DNA from: Dipodascopsis uninucleata var. uninucleata
Taxonomy: Eukaryota > Ascomycota > Lipomycetes > Lipomycetales > Lipomycetaceae
Assembly: GCA_030568195.1 (NCBI GenBank)
Contig: JAJLTO010000001.1
Coordinates: 930,001-994,000, forward strand
Length of the DNA: 64,000 nucleotides
Direction of reading: 5' to 3'
How positions within the stretch are numbered: the stretch's first letter is position 1; every line of letters starts with the position of its first letter. Shown here in pieces: positions 45,865 to 57,492 of this stretch. Made by a program: the position numbers and the translations under genes. The notes under the pieces are model-generated. The model was not told the origin of the DNA, made no database searches, and worked only from the letters and a program-made list of their open reading frames with translations.

Positions 45865-48800
45865 TTAGACCAAAATACCACGCAGTCTGAGACCAGTTTT
45901 TATATACTTGTGCAGCCTTCCAATATTGCATTTTGAAGACTCGGCTTCGGTGTCAGGCATGAAATCACCTGAAAAAATGCAATGGCTGACCATCTTTTTA
46001 TGATATGTCAGATCAGGCAATAGCTTTGGTGTGATCAGGAGGTATTGGCTAGCATTTTCTTGACATGCTACTTCAACCATACGACTATGAACCATACGTT
46101 CATTACGCGGGTCCATGCCTTGATTGATTTCGTCAACAACTCTAAATGGCGCTTTAGTAATACATTGCAGAGACATTAGATAGAATATAGTAGAAACAGA
46201 GCGTTCACCTCCAGATTGGCGTTGATGTGTAAGCAACTGCAGCTGATCGCCTTCCCGAAATCTCACCTTGATTTCGATGCACCACTTCTCGAAATCTTCA
46301 TGCTTGCCAATATTGACTGTGCCACCACAACCAATAGACTCAAAGGCCTTAGAAAATTCATATGAAATTTTTGCAACGAGTTCGTCAAGATCTTTTTCCC
46401 ATTTAGACCTAATAGATCCGATATCGATAGAGAGTTGTTCAATTCTGGCAGTATTAGAATCAACCTTAGTTTGTAAAGATGAGATCTGAGCAGCACGACG
46501 CTCGAACTGTTCCAAAACATGCTGATTTCCGCTAAATATACTATCAAGCTCGGTGTTCTTTTCAGCAATTTTCTCCTCAAGATCTTTCATATTGGTGATA
46601 TTTAATAATTGTGACATTTTGTTGATTTCATCCTGTTCTTCTTCTGACATTGCCTCCAATAACTTACTAATTTGATTCCGTATTTCACGCACCTGACTCT
46701 TTAACGACAGGGTCTTAGATTTAGCTTCACTATATTCGCTTTCTAAAGTGCGCAAGTTTTCATTAATCGCATTTGATCTTCTCTGCAGCTCTTCATAGTC
46801 ATTTTTATGCTTAATGTGTGATATTGATGACGCTACATACGCTTTGCGACAATCTACCAGGCTCTGGAATGAGTCAAGTAATAAATTGCAGTATAATTCT
46901 CTCTCTTCGAGAAGCTCTTTGATTTTGCCATTTATATCATCAATTTCCTCCGCGCTGGTATCTGGTGCATCTCTTAAACAATCTATTTCCCGCTTGATCT
47001 CGTCAATATCAGAAAGGACTCTTTTATGGTCATGTATTAACTTGTGAATCTCGCTTTGCTTTTTTTTGAGAATATCCCTTTCGGCTCGTATATCTTTAAG
47101 CTCGCTGATCGCATTTTGCCGTCGTCGAAGATATTTGGATTTCTCAGAATTGAGAGACTCGATTCTATCTTTCCAAAGGGAGAGCTTGGCTGTTAATTCC
47201 TTCTTCCTGCTTTGATCAATTCCTGAGTCCGACAACACTCTAGCAGCCCCTATTCGCCGAGATTCCGATACAACCGCTCTTGATCCATATAGAGATCGCT
47301 GCAATCTAAATCCCATGCTACGAGTAACATATCGTCGAAGTATTAACTGACCTTCTGAATTCGTAAATCTTTCTATGGCATCTTGCTGAGCAACACTTAA
47401 TGCTCTCTTAGCATACGCTGTAGTGTGAATCTGGCACATATGGCAGAGCATAGTCAGCACAGGATCGGGACCAGATATACAGTCAACAAGCCACCCGCTT
47501 AAGCCAAGACTCTGTAACTTCTCTGTAGAGCACAATCTTTTAAACGTATCAAAAGTAGGATTCTCAGTACCAGAGAATTCGCTCACATAAACGTTTAAAT
47601 TTCTTTTATCAATGACCTCTGAAGTAAATGTGAGATAGTCCTCACGAGATAGACAAGTAAAAGATAGTAATTGAGACCTTTGAATTGCAGTCTCAACTGC
47701 ATCTACCATATCAAGATCGGTGATAGATATCGTTAAAATTGGAGGCTCGAAAACTTCACCTTTAAACAAAGATTTGTTTTCACGAAGCCACATAATAGCA
47801 TCATAAGTGTGACTGTGATACGATCGAATTGCATAGAGCTTTCTATTACTTGTCGATTCCAAACTTCTTAGTTCGGTTTCATATTTATCAATTTCACCCA
47901 TTGTTTCTGCTATTTTATCTTCAATATCAGTGACCTCTTTAGAAGCCATTGATCTCGCATTTTCAGCCTTTCTATTTCTTGTTTGTAATTCTGCTAATTT
48001 TTCGTTAACCATGCTAGATTCTGAGGTATCAGGTTCATTAGTAGCGCGTTCATTAAGAACTGACAAGTCGTTCTGAAGCTTACGAAGCTTATGCTTCTGT
48101 TGCTCCTTGCGCTTCTCGACAGCATCTATATCTGCTTTGAAAACTTCAAGTTTTCCATTAAATACATCTTGCTCTTTTAGTTCCTTGGACACAATCTCTT
48201 GTGCCTTATCGAGTGCTATTTTGCAATAATCGACTTTATTCGAAGATGTTTCCAGATCTTGTTTGGAGCGTTCCAGAATGCGCAGTGACGGCGCTGCACT
48301 ATGCTTAGCATTATTGTAGTTCTCCTTGAGAACTTGTGTTCTTTGTCGAGACTCATTATACTGACTACTTGTGTCTTGATACTCTGCAAACGGCCTGTAC
48401 TTTTCAAGGAGATCCAACTCCTCTTGGATTTGTTTACGACGTCTAAAGCGGTCCACTTCAATAGCTGCAGCATCCTGTCGTTCTTTCTGTTGTTCTAGTT
48501 CTTTTATATCCAACTGAGTTTGAGATACTAGATTCTTATACTCCGAATGAAGCTCAATCAACTTCTCGTGATTAGGAACCATATCGATAGATCCTGTAAC
48601 CCTCTCCGTCTCCATTAAAAGCATCTGTGGTGTCATGTGTGCAAACTCCACTACCCTGTCTTGCGGCAAAAATTGACATAAGTTGTCGATTTGAACATTG
48701 TACCTGTCAATTACTTCTTTGACGGCTTTTGCAGACTCACGTTTACCATTAAGTAACCATTCTGAAATATTATCACGGTGGATGGTCCTCTGTATGATGG

Positions 48801-49322
48801 GGTCTGCTTCACCCAGCTGGCCCTTGAGCATAATTTCAACTAAACCAAATGGTTTGCCTTCCTTAACGAATTCACCAATGCTCTTTGCTCGCCCAAGTAT
48901 CTAAACCAAACAATCAATTTCACTGCACTTAAATACACATAAAGTTATATACACACCTCAGGTTTACCGCCAAGTCCTAAAGCAATAGCACAGACTAATG
49001 TGCTTTTCCCTGTACCGTTAGGTCCAATGATCATATTGAGGTTTGGACCAAGATGAAATTCGGCTGTAGAATATGTTACAAAGTCTTGCATTTTAACTCG
49101 TAAGATAGCTCCAGGCGCATAGTGATCACTGAAGTTCTCTTCTAGTAGACTCTCGTTTTCGATAGTACTATTAATTCTTCTCTTTGTACGCTTTTTCTCT
49201 CGATTTTCCTGCTCATCTCGTTCTTGATCGGAGAAAACGCTCGAGACCGAAGAAGAATCATCAACTTGAATTTCATCTTCCCGGCTCTTCTCTTCCACCA
49301 CTCGACGTGTTCTCTTTCTCAT
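45865..49322 (-). CDS. SMC5: SMC5, structural maintenance of chromosomes protein
   Basis: Exons on the minus strand are 49322-48957 and 48900-45865, with a 56-nt intron; 1133 aa (family about 1050-1100). The Walker A motif [20 protein letters not shown] starts near residue 99. Two long coiled-coil arms flank a hinge at roughly the middle of the protein. The C-terminal head has the signature [20 protein letters not shown] and Walker B with [36 protein letters not shown] is the SMC5-specific N-terminal pattern. The start is an ATG giving [13 protein letters not shown]; the Ser/Asp/Glu-rich leader is variable in the family. Smc5 pairs with Smc6 in the DNA-repair SMC complex carrying the Nse2 SUMO ligase. 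Confidence 0.96.
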
Positions 49323-49331
49323 AGATGGCAA

Positions 49332-50027
49332 CTTCTAATTCCACTATAAACAAGGTATAATAGATGTAGTGCCACACCACCCTTTACTTCTGAAATTGAT
49401 CGATGACTGAAATAGTCGTCTATTCACGAACAGTATGTCCATTAAACTATAGTGGAATTTGACGTGTAGCGCGTAACCCTAATACACATTGTATGAGGTT
49501 TCGATCATCTAAACACACTTCCCAAAGAAGATCTGACAGCCATGAAATAAATAGGAATTTTTTGTAGATACGCAATTCGAGATCTGTGATTGTTTAAGCC
49601 AATAAATAATATACGAGCATTCGGATACTTTAATTTATAGATAATGTGATTTATTCTACTCTCCTCTCTGGTATTTTTTTTATTTGTCAATAAGCAGTAT
49701 AATGCGCAAGCACATTCAGAATAGATCACGTGATGTAATGTAACCTCCCAAATTTGCTCGTCACCAAACGTGAAATTTTTTCGGAGGATTGAAGAGATTT
49801 TTAAGGAATTTTAAAATTGCACTTAGTAGGAGAAAATCAGAAAAGAAGAATATTACATTAAAACGACTAGCTATCCTCGGACAAATACGTGCACAAGGTG
49901 TTATAGACTTGTTATATACTCTCGTATTTGTGTCCATGCAAAAAAGTCATATTTAATTGGAAAGCTACTACATTTCACGACGAAGAATACACCTGGCTGA
50001 TAGTACCTTCGTTATCCATAGAAAACA
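49332..50027. promoter_or_regulatory. Divergent promoter SMC5 / PRPP synthetase
   Basis: About 700 bases between divergent genes. One palindromic E-box TCACGTGA is present at 49726-49733, about 300 bases before the PRPP synthetase ATG. No gene recognised. Confidence 0.5.
49726..49733. promoter_or_regulatory. Palindromic E-box TCACGTGA
   Basis: CACGTG core with symmetric flanks, a good bHLH (Cbf1/Pho4-type) site between SMC5 and the PRPP synthetase gene. Function is inferred from the motif only. Confidence 0.4.
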
Positions 50028-51290
50028 ATGGCCTCGAACTCCATAAAGCTTCTCGCTGGTAACTCACATCCTGAGTTGGCTAAACTCGTCAGTCTAAGGT
50101 AATTTAAAGTATTGGATATATTAAGTATAATATGTTTGTCTATTTGTATTTTAGAGATGCTAACAATTGAGCATCCGGGGTAAGATCTGGAGCGGCCAGG
50201 GAGAACAATCTGCTAGTGAGATATCGATCAATGGCACTGGCTACGAGTTTACTTGGCTGTGCTTCTTCAGATATTTAGAGCTACAGATGTTTCTCTTTGG
50301 TACTGCAGACACCTTCATTCATTATTATAGACTTAATATAGAGCTATCAAAAGTTGCCGTCTTCCAATATTCGAATCAAGAAACCGCTGTTACCATTGGA
50401 GAATCAGTACGAGATGAGGATGGTTAGCTTATTTATTTTCTTACTGCATTTTTTTGTGTAAATATTGAATCTCTAATATGGAATGCGTTATAGTCTTTAT
50501 TATCCAGACAGGATGTGGTGAGATAAATGACAACTTGATGGAGTTACTTATCATGATTAATGCGTGCAGAACAGCGTCAGCACGAAGGATCACTGCTGTC
50601 ATCCCTAACTTTCCTTATGCCCGTCAGGACAAGAAGGATAAATCTCGAGCACCAATTACGGCAAAGTTGATGGCTAATATGCTCCAAACAGCGGGATGTA
50701 ATCATGTCATCACAATGGATCTTCATGCTTCACAAATCCAGGGATTTTTCAATGTCCCAGTAGATAATCTCTATGGTGAGCCATCGGTTTTGAAGTATAT
50801 TCGAGAAAATGTTGATTATCATAATAGTATCATAGTATCGCCAGATGCTGGCGGAGCAAAGCGCGCAGCTGCTCTAGCCGACCGTTTGGATTTAAACTTC
50901 GCTTTGATTCATAAGGAAAGACAAAGGGCCAATGAAGTCTCCCGAATGGTTCTTGTTGGTGATGTCGTGGGCAAAGTTGCAATTTTGGTCGACGATATGG
51001 CTGATACTTGCGGTACTCTCATCAAGGCTGCTGAAACACTTACTACGCATGGTGCCATTGGGGTTATTGCAATTGTCACTCATGGAATCTTTTCTGGAAG
51101 AGCAATTGAAGGCATAATGGCTAGTAAGTTGACTCAGGTTGTTTGCACTAATACAATTCCTCATGAAGACAAGAAGCTAGTCTGCCCCAAGTTGGATACT
51201 ATTGATATAAGTCCTACTTTGGCTGAAAGTATTCGACGATTACACAATGGTGAAAGTGTGTCGTACCTTTTTACTCACGTCCCTCTGTAA
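50028..51290 (+). CDS. Ribose-phosphate pyrophosphokinase (PRPP synthetase)
   Basis: Exons are 50028-50098, 50331-50422 and 50494-51290; introns 232 and 71 nt; 319 aa, like human PRPS1 (318). The first splice makes [20 protein letters not shown], the second [40 protein letters not shown] is the ATP loop, [15 protein letters not shown] the metal/ribose-phosphate site, and [15 protein letters not shown] the PRPP-binding motif. All catalytic residues look intact. It makes PRPP from ribose 5-phosphate and ATP for nucleotide and NAD synthesis. The sequence is of the non-inserted Prs2/3/4 and mammalian type. Intron 1 is the longest in the window and intron 2 has an unusual GTTAGC donor. An 8-base microexon in intron 1 was considered and rejected. 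Confidence 0.95.
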
Positions 51291-51603
51291 CTGGTTTTCA
51301 ATCTCTTTTTCGTCATCTTTCGATGCACGCATTTTGTTTTATTTTGATAGGCATGAATGATTGAGTTAATGAATCAGGTGTTACGATTTATATTAAGGAA
51401 AATAAAAGGATGTTTAAAATCGATGTGATACATCATACGTAATATCTAGCATTTGTTTATACAACGCCACCAAAGAAGCTTAATCCGCTATTTATCTTAT
51501 GAGACTGGTCTTCTTGCTACACTGACTGAAGAAAATATACAATACTGCTAATAAATCATACAAAAAAATACGTATCGAACTCTACTCTGTCGTGGTATAT
51601 TCC
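51291..51603. other. Convergent intergenic region PRS/LeuRS
   Basis: 313 bases between convergent 3' ends; nothing recognised. Confidence 0.5.
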
Positions 51604-54600
51604 TTAAACATTTACAAGTGCAATACCCGGTGATCCAGGAACAGCAGCTTCGGCTTCTTTAGTGTACTGAATTGGAACTTCCTCACCAGTAAAGACGTCC
51701 TTCGCGACTTTGGATGCCTCATTCACAACATACACGTTAACATTCTCACTTCCAATACTGCGTTTGAAGATAGCTACTGCAAGCTTAGCAATCTCAATCT
51801 CATCGAAAATCAGCTTGCGGTTAAAAACAACCTCAGGTGATTCTTTATTACCAGTCAAACGGAACTTGATGTGGTTAACAAATGGCATAGCACGCTTCAT
51901 ATCACCCAGCTTTTGGACTTTCGAGGTAAGTTCTGGCGAGAATGACAAGGAAATCCTATCAAATGCGTCCCTGACAAGATCCACATATTGTTCTTGCCAT
52001 TCTGGGAACTGTAGAGCGATATATAAGACCAGCTTTGTAGGCTTCTTAGGATCAAAAGTGACAGCCTTACTCTTCTTCTGTTTCTTAATGTTTGCACCTT
52101 CTGTCTCACGAATAGTTCTAGTAACATCACGAACGTATTCAAGAGCAGCAGTGAGAGCTTTGTCCTCCGGTTTGCTGGGTTGCGGGAACAAGGCAACCTG
52201 TACTGATTGAGGTTTCTTGAGAACATCCGTCCAGATATACTCTGCCCAATGTGGTGCAATTGGAGTGAGAAGAAGAGCCTGTTGTTCAATGTATCTCAAA
52301 ACTAAATCTCTATGCATTCCAGCTTCAGCAACAGCCTCTCTGTAGTAATCACGAGCAGCTTGGAAATCATAAAGACCAGTTTTAAGAGCAGCCTTATAGA
52401 ATGCGCTCTCATAGTTCTTCTTGGTAGCACTTACCAAAATGTTCAATTCGTTCTCAAATGCACGATCAAGGAAGGAGTCGAAAGGACCGGTACGCAGCTT
52501 ATCTATGTTTGCGATCTGCTCTTCGCACCACTCCCGCATGTTATACAGACGTAAAATCATAGCATTAGCATTGCTTTCATCGAAATTAGCATCTTCGAAC
52601 GTGTCACCAGCATCAGCAAGAGTAATTCGAGCACAATCAGCACCGAATTTCTTAACAACTTCATTCAAAGTCATAAAGTTGCCAGTACTCTTTGACATTT
52701 TCTCGTTATTCAACAGCAAGTGACCATTGGTACGAACACCTCGGGGCCAGTATTTCTCTTGGAATAGGGCACAATGATTGTAGAGGAAGAACGTCAAATG
52801 ATTGTTGATCAAATCTTTCCCTGAAACACGAACATCAAGAGGGTAGAAATACTCGAACTCTCGTCTCATTTCCTTGAGCTTATCTTCAGCAATAGTAGTA
52901 TGCTTTGGGAAGTCAGCACGAGCAAAGACATAGTCAAATACCTCGTCAGTCATCTCCTCTGGAGCAGCGTTTGCTATACCTTTTGTCTTTCCAAAAATAT
53001 CAGAATGTAGGTGATGCGCAATAGTATAGTACGCCATGTAAACTGTGGAGTCAGACAAACTCTCAACAAGATATTGAGGATCCCAAGGCAAACGCGTTCC
53101 AAGACCATACGAACGAGCACATGCCCAGTTCTTAAGCCACCCGAGGACATACTCAAACGCATGAAGAGATTCGAGACTGTAAGTATTCATACGATGAAGA
53201 AGGGTCGATGTTTGCTCCTTCCATTCGCTCTCACCATAGTCCATGTACCACTGATCTTCTAACGATACAATGCACTCATCGCCACTGCGAGAAATAACTA
53301 AACCCTCAGGTTCATTGTATACAAAAGCTTCACCGGCTTCAATCAAATCATTCTTGACTTTATTTTTGGCGACTTCGACCTTCTCGCCCTTGTATGGTCC
53401 AATCAACATAGTTCCCTGGTAGAATGCTTCTTTGTATGCGATCTCTTTTGCCTTAGCCAAGAGATCCTTGTCTTTAGAAGACTGGATCTTGAACTCCTTT
53501 ACCAATGCAACTGCAGTAAGATCGCCATAAGAAGGAGTAGAGATAATTGGTACCGGTTCAAGACAAGCCCATTCCTTCTCAATACCATAGTACTCCGGTT
53601 TCTTTGCCAAATCTGTGACTGTAGCATAATCATCAGGAGAATCACTTGGAACAGATGTGACAACACCAGTACCCTTGGATGCCAAGATTGTTTCCATAGG
53701 TAGAACTCTGACTTCGTTATATATGCTCAATGGAGCATGGATTTTCGCACCTATCAGGTCCTTACCGCTGATTTGAGCCAAAAGTTTTGCTTCTCCTCTA
53801 ACAGGTGTAATATTCTGAAAAGACATATTCTTTGCAGCGCGAGCAGTACAGATATAAACTTCACTGTCCGAAATCTCATACATACCATAGGTAATGTTAG
53901 GGCTAACGAAGCAACAAGTTTGACCATACATAGTTTCTGGACGAAGCGTAGCAGCAATCAAAGAGAACTTCTTGGAAGAAACATCTACATTTGCACTCTT
54001 GAGAGATTCAAGAGCAGTCTGCGGCCATTCCAAAATCTGGATTTTGATTCCAGTATATTCCTGGGGGTTCACACCTTCGCCACTTTGTCTATCGTGGTCC
54101 ATGCAAGGCTGGCCATCCTTCGCAGAATAGATTGTGTATCTCAGACCAAACTTGACCTTATTGAGAGCCTTGAGAGCGTTCATTTGCCATCTAACGAATG
54201 CATCGTAGTAGGGATTGGCATCGGTAGTGACAAAACTTCTTCTCCAATCAATTCTAGCACCAATAGCATTACAATCACGTTCACAGAGAGGTGGAAAATA
54301 TTCCAACCAATACAAAGGATCAGCAAACCTTGAGACTTCTTCCCTCGGAATTCCGAGCTGCAACATAATCTCGAACTGGAACTTTGCTCTTCCAGTTTTA
54401 GCAGCAGCCTTGGACTTCTTACCTTTGAACTTTGTGGGATCACCCTTTCCTAGTTGTTCAGTAGCTATTGGAACTTCTGCTTCCTCAGCAGGGGGAGCAT
54501 TTTCAAATAAGGGCCCAAACATTTCAATTTCTCTTGTTAATTTGTCCGCACATGCCTTAATAGGCATACCCGTGCAGTGGAATCCAAGAGGAAATAAACT

Positions 54601-55060
54601 GCGCTTTCCAAGCATTCGCTCGAATCCGGTCTGAAACTCCACTTTACTCAGAGTGAAAGAGTGCCCAGCATGCAAAACACCATTCATATAAGGGTAGGCC
54701 ATAGTGCCGAAAAATTTCGGATACTTCTCTCGTAGTTCATCTGGATCAGTAATTGAAGTTTCTGCAGAAGAAGGCGGATTTATTTCAAATATTTTCTCAT
54801 CTCTCCACTTCTGTTGAAACTTCTTCTCCGCTGCGATCAATGCGTCTCGTTTCTCGGTCTATATAGAATACTATGTTAGTTCTCATTAAATATCGGTCAT
54901 TATGCAGTGAAGCTAGTGTCATTACTGCTAACAGATCCCGCGTAAAGAAGCCTTTGGTAATTGCTTATATACATGCTCAAATCCCTAGTTTACACTGAAT
55001 AATTCTTACATTTTCCATGACCAGGGTCTTGGCCTGAACGTTTCCGTTAGCTGCTGGCAT
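51604..55060 (-). CDS. CDC60: Cytosolic leucyl-tRNA synthetase
   Basis: Exons on the minus strand are 55060-55010 and 54858-51604, with a 151-nt intron; 1101 aa (yeast Cdc60 1090). The splice makes MENTEKRDALIAAEKKFQQK, typical of the archaeal/eukaryotic type. The HIGH motif appears as PYMNGVLHAGHSFTLSK and KMSKS as NNEKMSKSTGNFMTL. The CP1 editing domain (TLRPETMYGQTCCFVSPN, and the SDSPDDY block) proof-reads misacylated tRNA. The C-terminal region carries the eukaryote-specific extension. In yeast LeuRS also acts as a leucine sensor for TORC1. It is a class I aminoacyl-tRNA synthetase with all signature residues. Confidence 0.97.
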
Positions 55061-55482
55061 TTTCGTGTATCAAGAATCCAATATAACCAAATTTATAGCT
55101 AATGAGTGGAAATAATCAATTCTAATGCCTGCTAACGTGAATGAAGATAGACGAGCCAGAAATCTTTTGGAGGGAAGAAAAAAATTGGTCATACAAATTA
55201 AACTATTACGGTATTCGAAAATTATAATTATATAATGTGAAAGTTTAAATTACCATGTAGCTTGAAATTTTCAAATATTACTCAATAGTACGATACTTCA
55301 GTATTTCTAGAATATTTTTTGTTTCCAATCCTAAATATTTTTTATTTTTTTTTTTCGCGCCTTCTCACTTTTTTCATTTATTTAGTATTTGGAAGGTCTT
55401 TGAAGGGAAGAGTAGTAAATATAAAATGACTTACAACATAGGATTAGAGTGAAGCATTTGTAATATATTCGTAGTGACTTCT
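55061..55482. promoter_or_regulatory. Divergent promoter LeuRS / histidine phosphatase
   Basis: 422 bases. A long T-tract leads directly into TTTCGCGCC (55353-55361), an E2F-like site about 120 bases before the phosphatase ATG. No gene recognised. Confidence 0.5.
55353..55361 (+). promoter_or_regulatory. E2F/MBF-like site TTTCGCGCC
   Basis: Matches the TTTSGCGC consensus of E2F, whose fungal functional counterparts are MBF/SBF factors acting at G1/S. It is preceded by a T-run. A regulatory role for the downstream PIP-box protein is inference. Confidence 0.3.
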
Positions 55483-56314
55483 ATGATTATATTTTTGATA
55501 CGTCATGCTGGTATAAAAATTTTTTTCTATAGCCTGTGATGCGAACGATTATTTGGAACCTTTATCTCTTATGTATGGGTGTTGGACGGAGCATTTTTAA
55601 CTATTGGATTACAAGGAAGCTAATAGATGGAATGTTTCCTATACATATATAGAGTCAGCAGACAATGCTGCTAGACTATATGGCGGTGTACGAGATTCAG
55701 ATTTGACTGAATTTGGAATGTTACAGGCATCTGTAACAGGCGACTATCTTCAAAAATATAGCGTAAAATCAATTTTTTCGTCTGGTCTTATAAGAGCATA
55801 CCGTACTGCATCTGTAATTGCTATGAAAGCGAAGCTGGACTGTGACATTGAAATATCAGAGAATCTGGTAGAAAAGAATTTTGGACTCCTGGAGGGTACA
55901 TCGTTTAATTGCGTCACACCTGAAGTAGTTGATTCCATGGAGAATAATGATTCAATATCAAGTCGTCTCTCTCAATTTGTTAAGAATGAGCTAGCAGAGA
56001 AAATTGCCATGCTAAATTATGATGATGATATAGCTATCGTGTCTCATGGAGTTACTTTGAGAGCTATGCTTGATATCATAGTGAGCTCGCATGTTCTCTC
56101 TACGCCGTCAATTCTTACGGGTCATGTCGTAAGAATGCTGGATAATGCTGCTTACTACAAAATAGAACTAGATAAAGAAACAGGTGTCATATTATCTTTA
56201 GAGTCAAATGTGAATGAACATTTATCTGGACTTAGAAGGCATAAAGTTGCTTCTAGAACTATATATGACTCGAGGCAAACAAGGCTTGATTCATATTTCA
56301 AGCGATTGGGATAG
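55483..56314 (+). CDS. Histidine phosphatase (phosphoglycerate mutase-like) with C-terminal PIP box
   Basis: Exons are 55483-55510 and 55620-56314, with a 109-nt intron; 240 aa. The splice makes MIIFLIRHAANRWNV, the phosphohistidine motif (RHA where RHG is commonest). YGGVRDSDLTEFGMLQASVT and SSGLIRAYRTASVIA follow as in the family, then EKNFGLLEG. IAIVSHGVTLRAML carries the second catalytic His. The C-terminus is RQTRLDSYFKRLG. QTRLDSYF (residues 229-236) fits the PCNA-interacting-peptide consensus QxxLxxF/YF exactly and resembles the FEN1 motif. The substrate is unknown; the branch includes phosphoglycerate mutases, sugar and protein phosphatases. The TAG stop directly abuts GTAAGT, so a 3' UTR intron is possible. 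Its convergent neighbour is CTF8, a PCNA-loader subunit. Confidence 0.85.
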
Positions 56315-56673
56315 GTAAGTTTTCTTTATATTAGTGTTCTATGTAACGACACTTTAAGTGAACTTGATTATATATATCGTGATGAAAAAAGCTTTTCACA
56401 GACCTGTACCAATGCTTTTGCATTTGCGGATAACAAGTTTTATTGCCTATATTTCTGATCTCATTAATTATCAAGTTTTTTGTCTTTCATTATTCACCAC
56501 TACAGTATAGTTGTGTGTATAACAGATTTACTAATATGCTTTATTTAGAACTGGTAAATAGATGAATATATTAAGTAAAATAATAAAGTCAAATCATTAT
56601 ATTATAGTGTAATTGATGTTGCAATGATGACTATGCATAATAGATGTAGTATACATGCCATTCAGTAAAATTT
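56315..56673. other. Convergent intergenic region, phosphatase/CTF8
   Basis: 359 AT-rich bases between convergent 3' ends; it begins with a consensus splice donor next to the phosphatase stop codon. Nothing else recognised. Confidence 0.5.
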
Positions 56674-57069
56674 TCACGAACCAAGAACTAAGTGTTCTGG
56701 CCGTTTGTTAAAAACTATTTTCTTCGTTATTATTTCCACTATCTCAATTGCTGTTCCACCTGATGCTCCCTTTTCTTGTGTAATTTTGGTTTCTGCTTCT
56801 GACTTCCTTGTTAATATGCCTAAAGGCGTCTTTAGATCCTCAACTTTTCCTTCAAGTCGTTGATGATTTCCCAAAAATAAATACGCGTTTTTGCCTTCGA
56901 TATGTATTTTGCCAATATGGAGACTGTCTTGTATTGGCATATGTAAAGTGCCTTGAAGTTCCACTAATGCAAGACCTAGCGCTGTGTCAAGTATTTCTGG
57001 AAATATATTCTTTGAACACGCGTCACTTTCCTGAGAGTGCGAGGCTACTTCGATGGTTGCGCTCGGCAT
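56674..57069 (-). CDS. CTF8: Ctf8, subunit of the Ctf18-RFC clamp loader
   Basis: An intronless 131-aa protein. LALVELQGTLHMPI, then LHIGKIHIEGKNAYLFLGNH and RLEGKVEDLKTPLGILTRK, is the Ctf8 family pattern (ELQG, a short strand, LGxH, LEGK). An acidic/Ser N-terminal leader precedes it. With Ctf18 and Dcc1, Ctf8 builds the alternative RFC that loads or unloads PCNA and supports sister-chromatid cohesion. Length agrees with yeast Ctf8 (133 aa). It lies divergent from the bromodomain gene. Confidence 0.87.
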   Translation of the reverse strand: MPSATIEVASHSQESDACSKNIFPEILDTALGLALVELQGTLHMPIQDSLHIGKIHIEGKNAYLFLGNHQRLEGKVEDLKTPLGILTRKSEAETKITQEKGASGGTAIEIVEIITKKIVFNKRPEHLVLGS

Positions 57070-57492
57070 CGCTTATTTGTTATAGCTCTGTTCTCTTTAA
57101 AATTTTATATAATAGTCTTTCCAAATTGTAGATGAAAAATTCAAGCCATACTATCAGCATAGAGCTTCCGAGATTCTGATTATAAATGTTAAAGCTTGGC
57201 GGCCAAAGTTTGTGGTAGAATTTTGAAGGATGTAAATACCATTTTTAGTGATGACAGTTTCTGAGCGGTTGGGATGGAAAAACTAGGAACACATTATAAT
57301 CCAAGGATCATCAGTTTCCAACTTTTGTTTCTCTCTTTAGATGAGATACCACTGTGAAATAATCAGACTAGAAGGAATATTTATCTTAAATCATCGTCTG
57401 ATGAATATATTACTTTATAGAAGAGTTTTATTCATAAGTCTAAGTAACACTGGAATAAATCGACGAAGATTCGAAACAAGATATATTATAAG
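57070..57492. promoter_or_regulatory. Divergent promoter CTF8 / bromodomain gene
   Basis: 423 bases shared by two divergent nuclear-protein genes. No specific motif recognised. Confidence 0.5.

Noticed and set aside
50099-50330. An 8-base microexon (CATCCGGG) inside intron 1 of the PRPP synthetase gene, and a 35-codon open frame in the same intron.
   Set aside because: A single intron to the acceptor at 50330 gives RLNIELSKV, which matches the family at the right length, so no microexon is needed.
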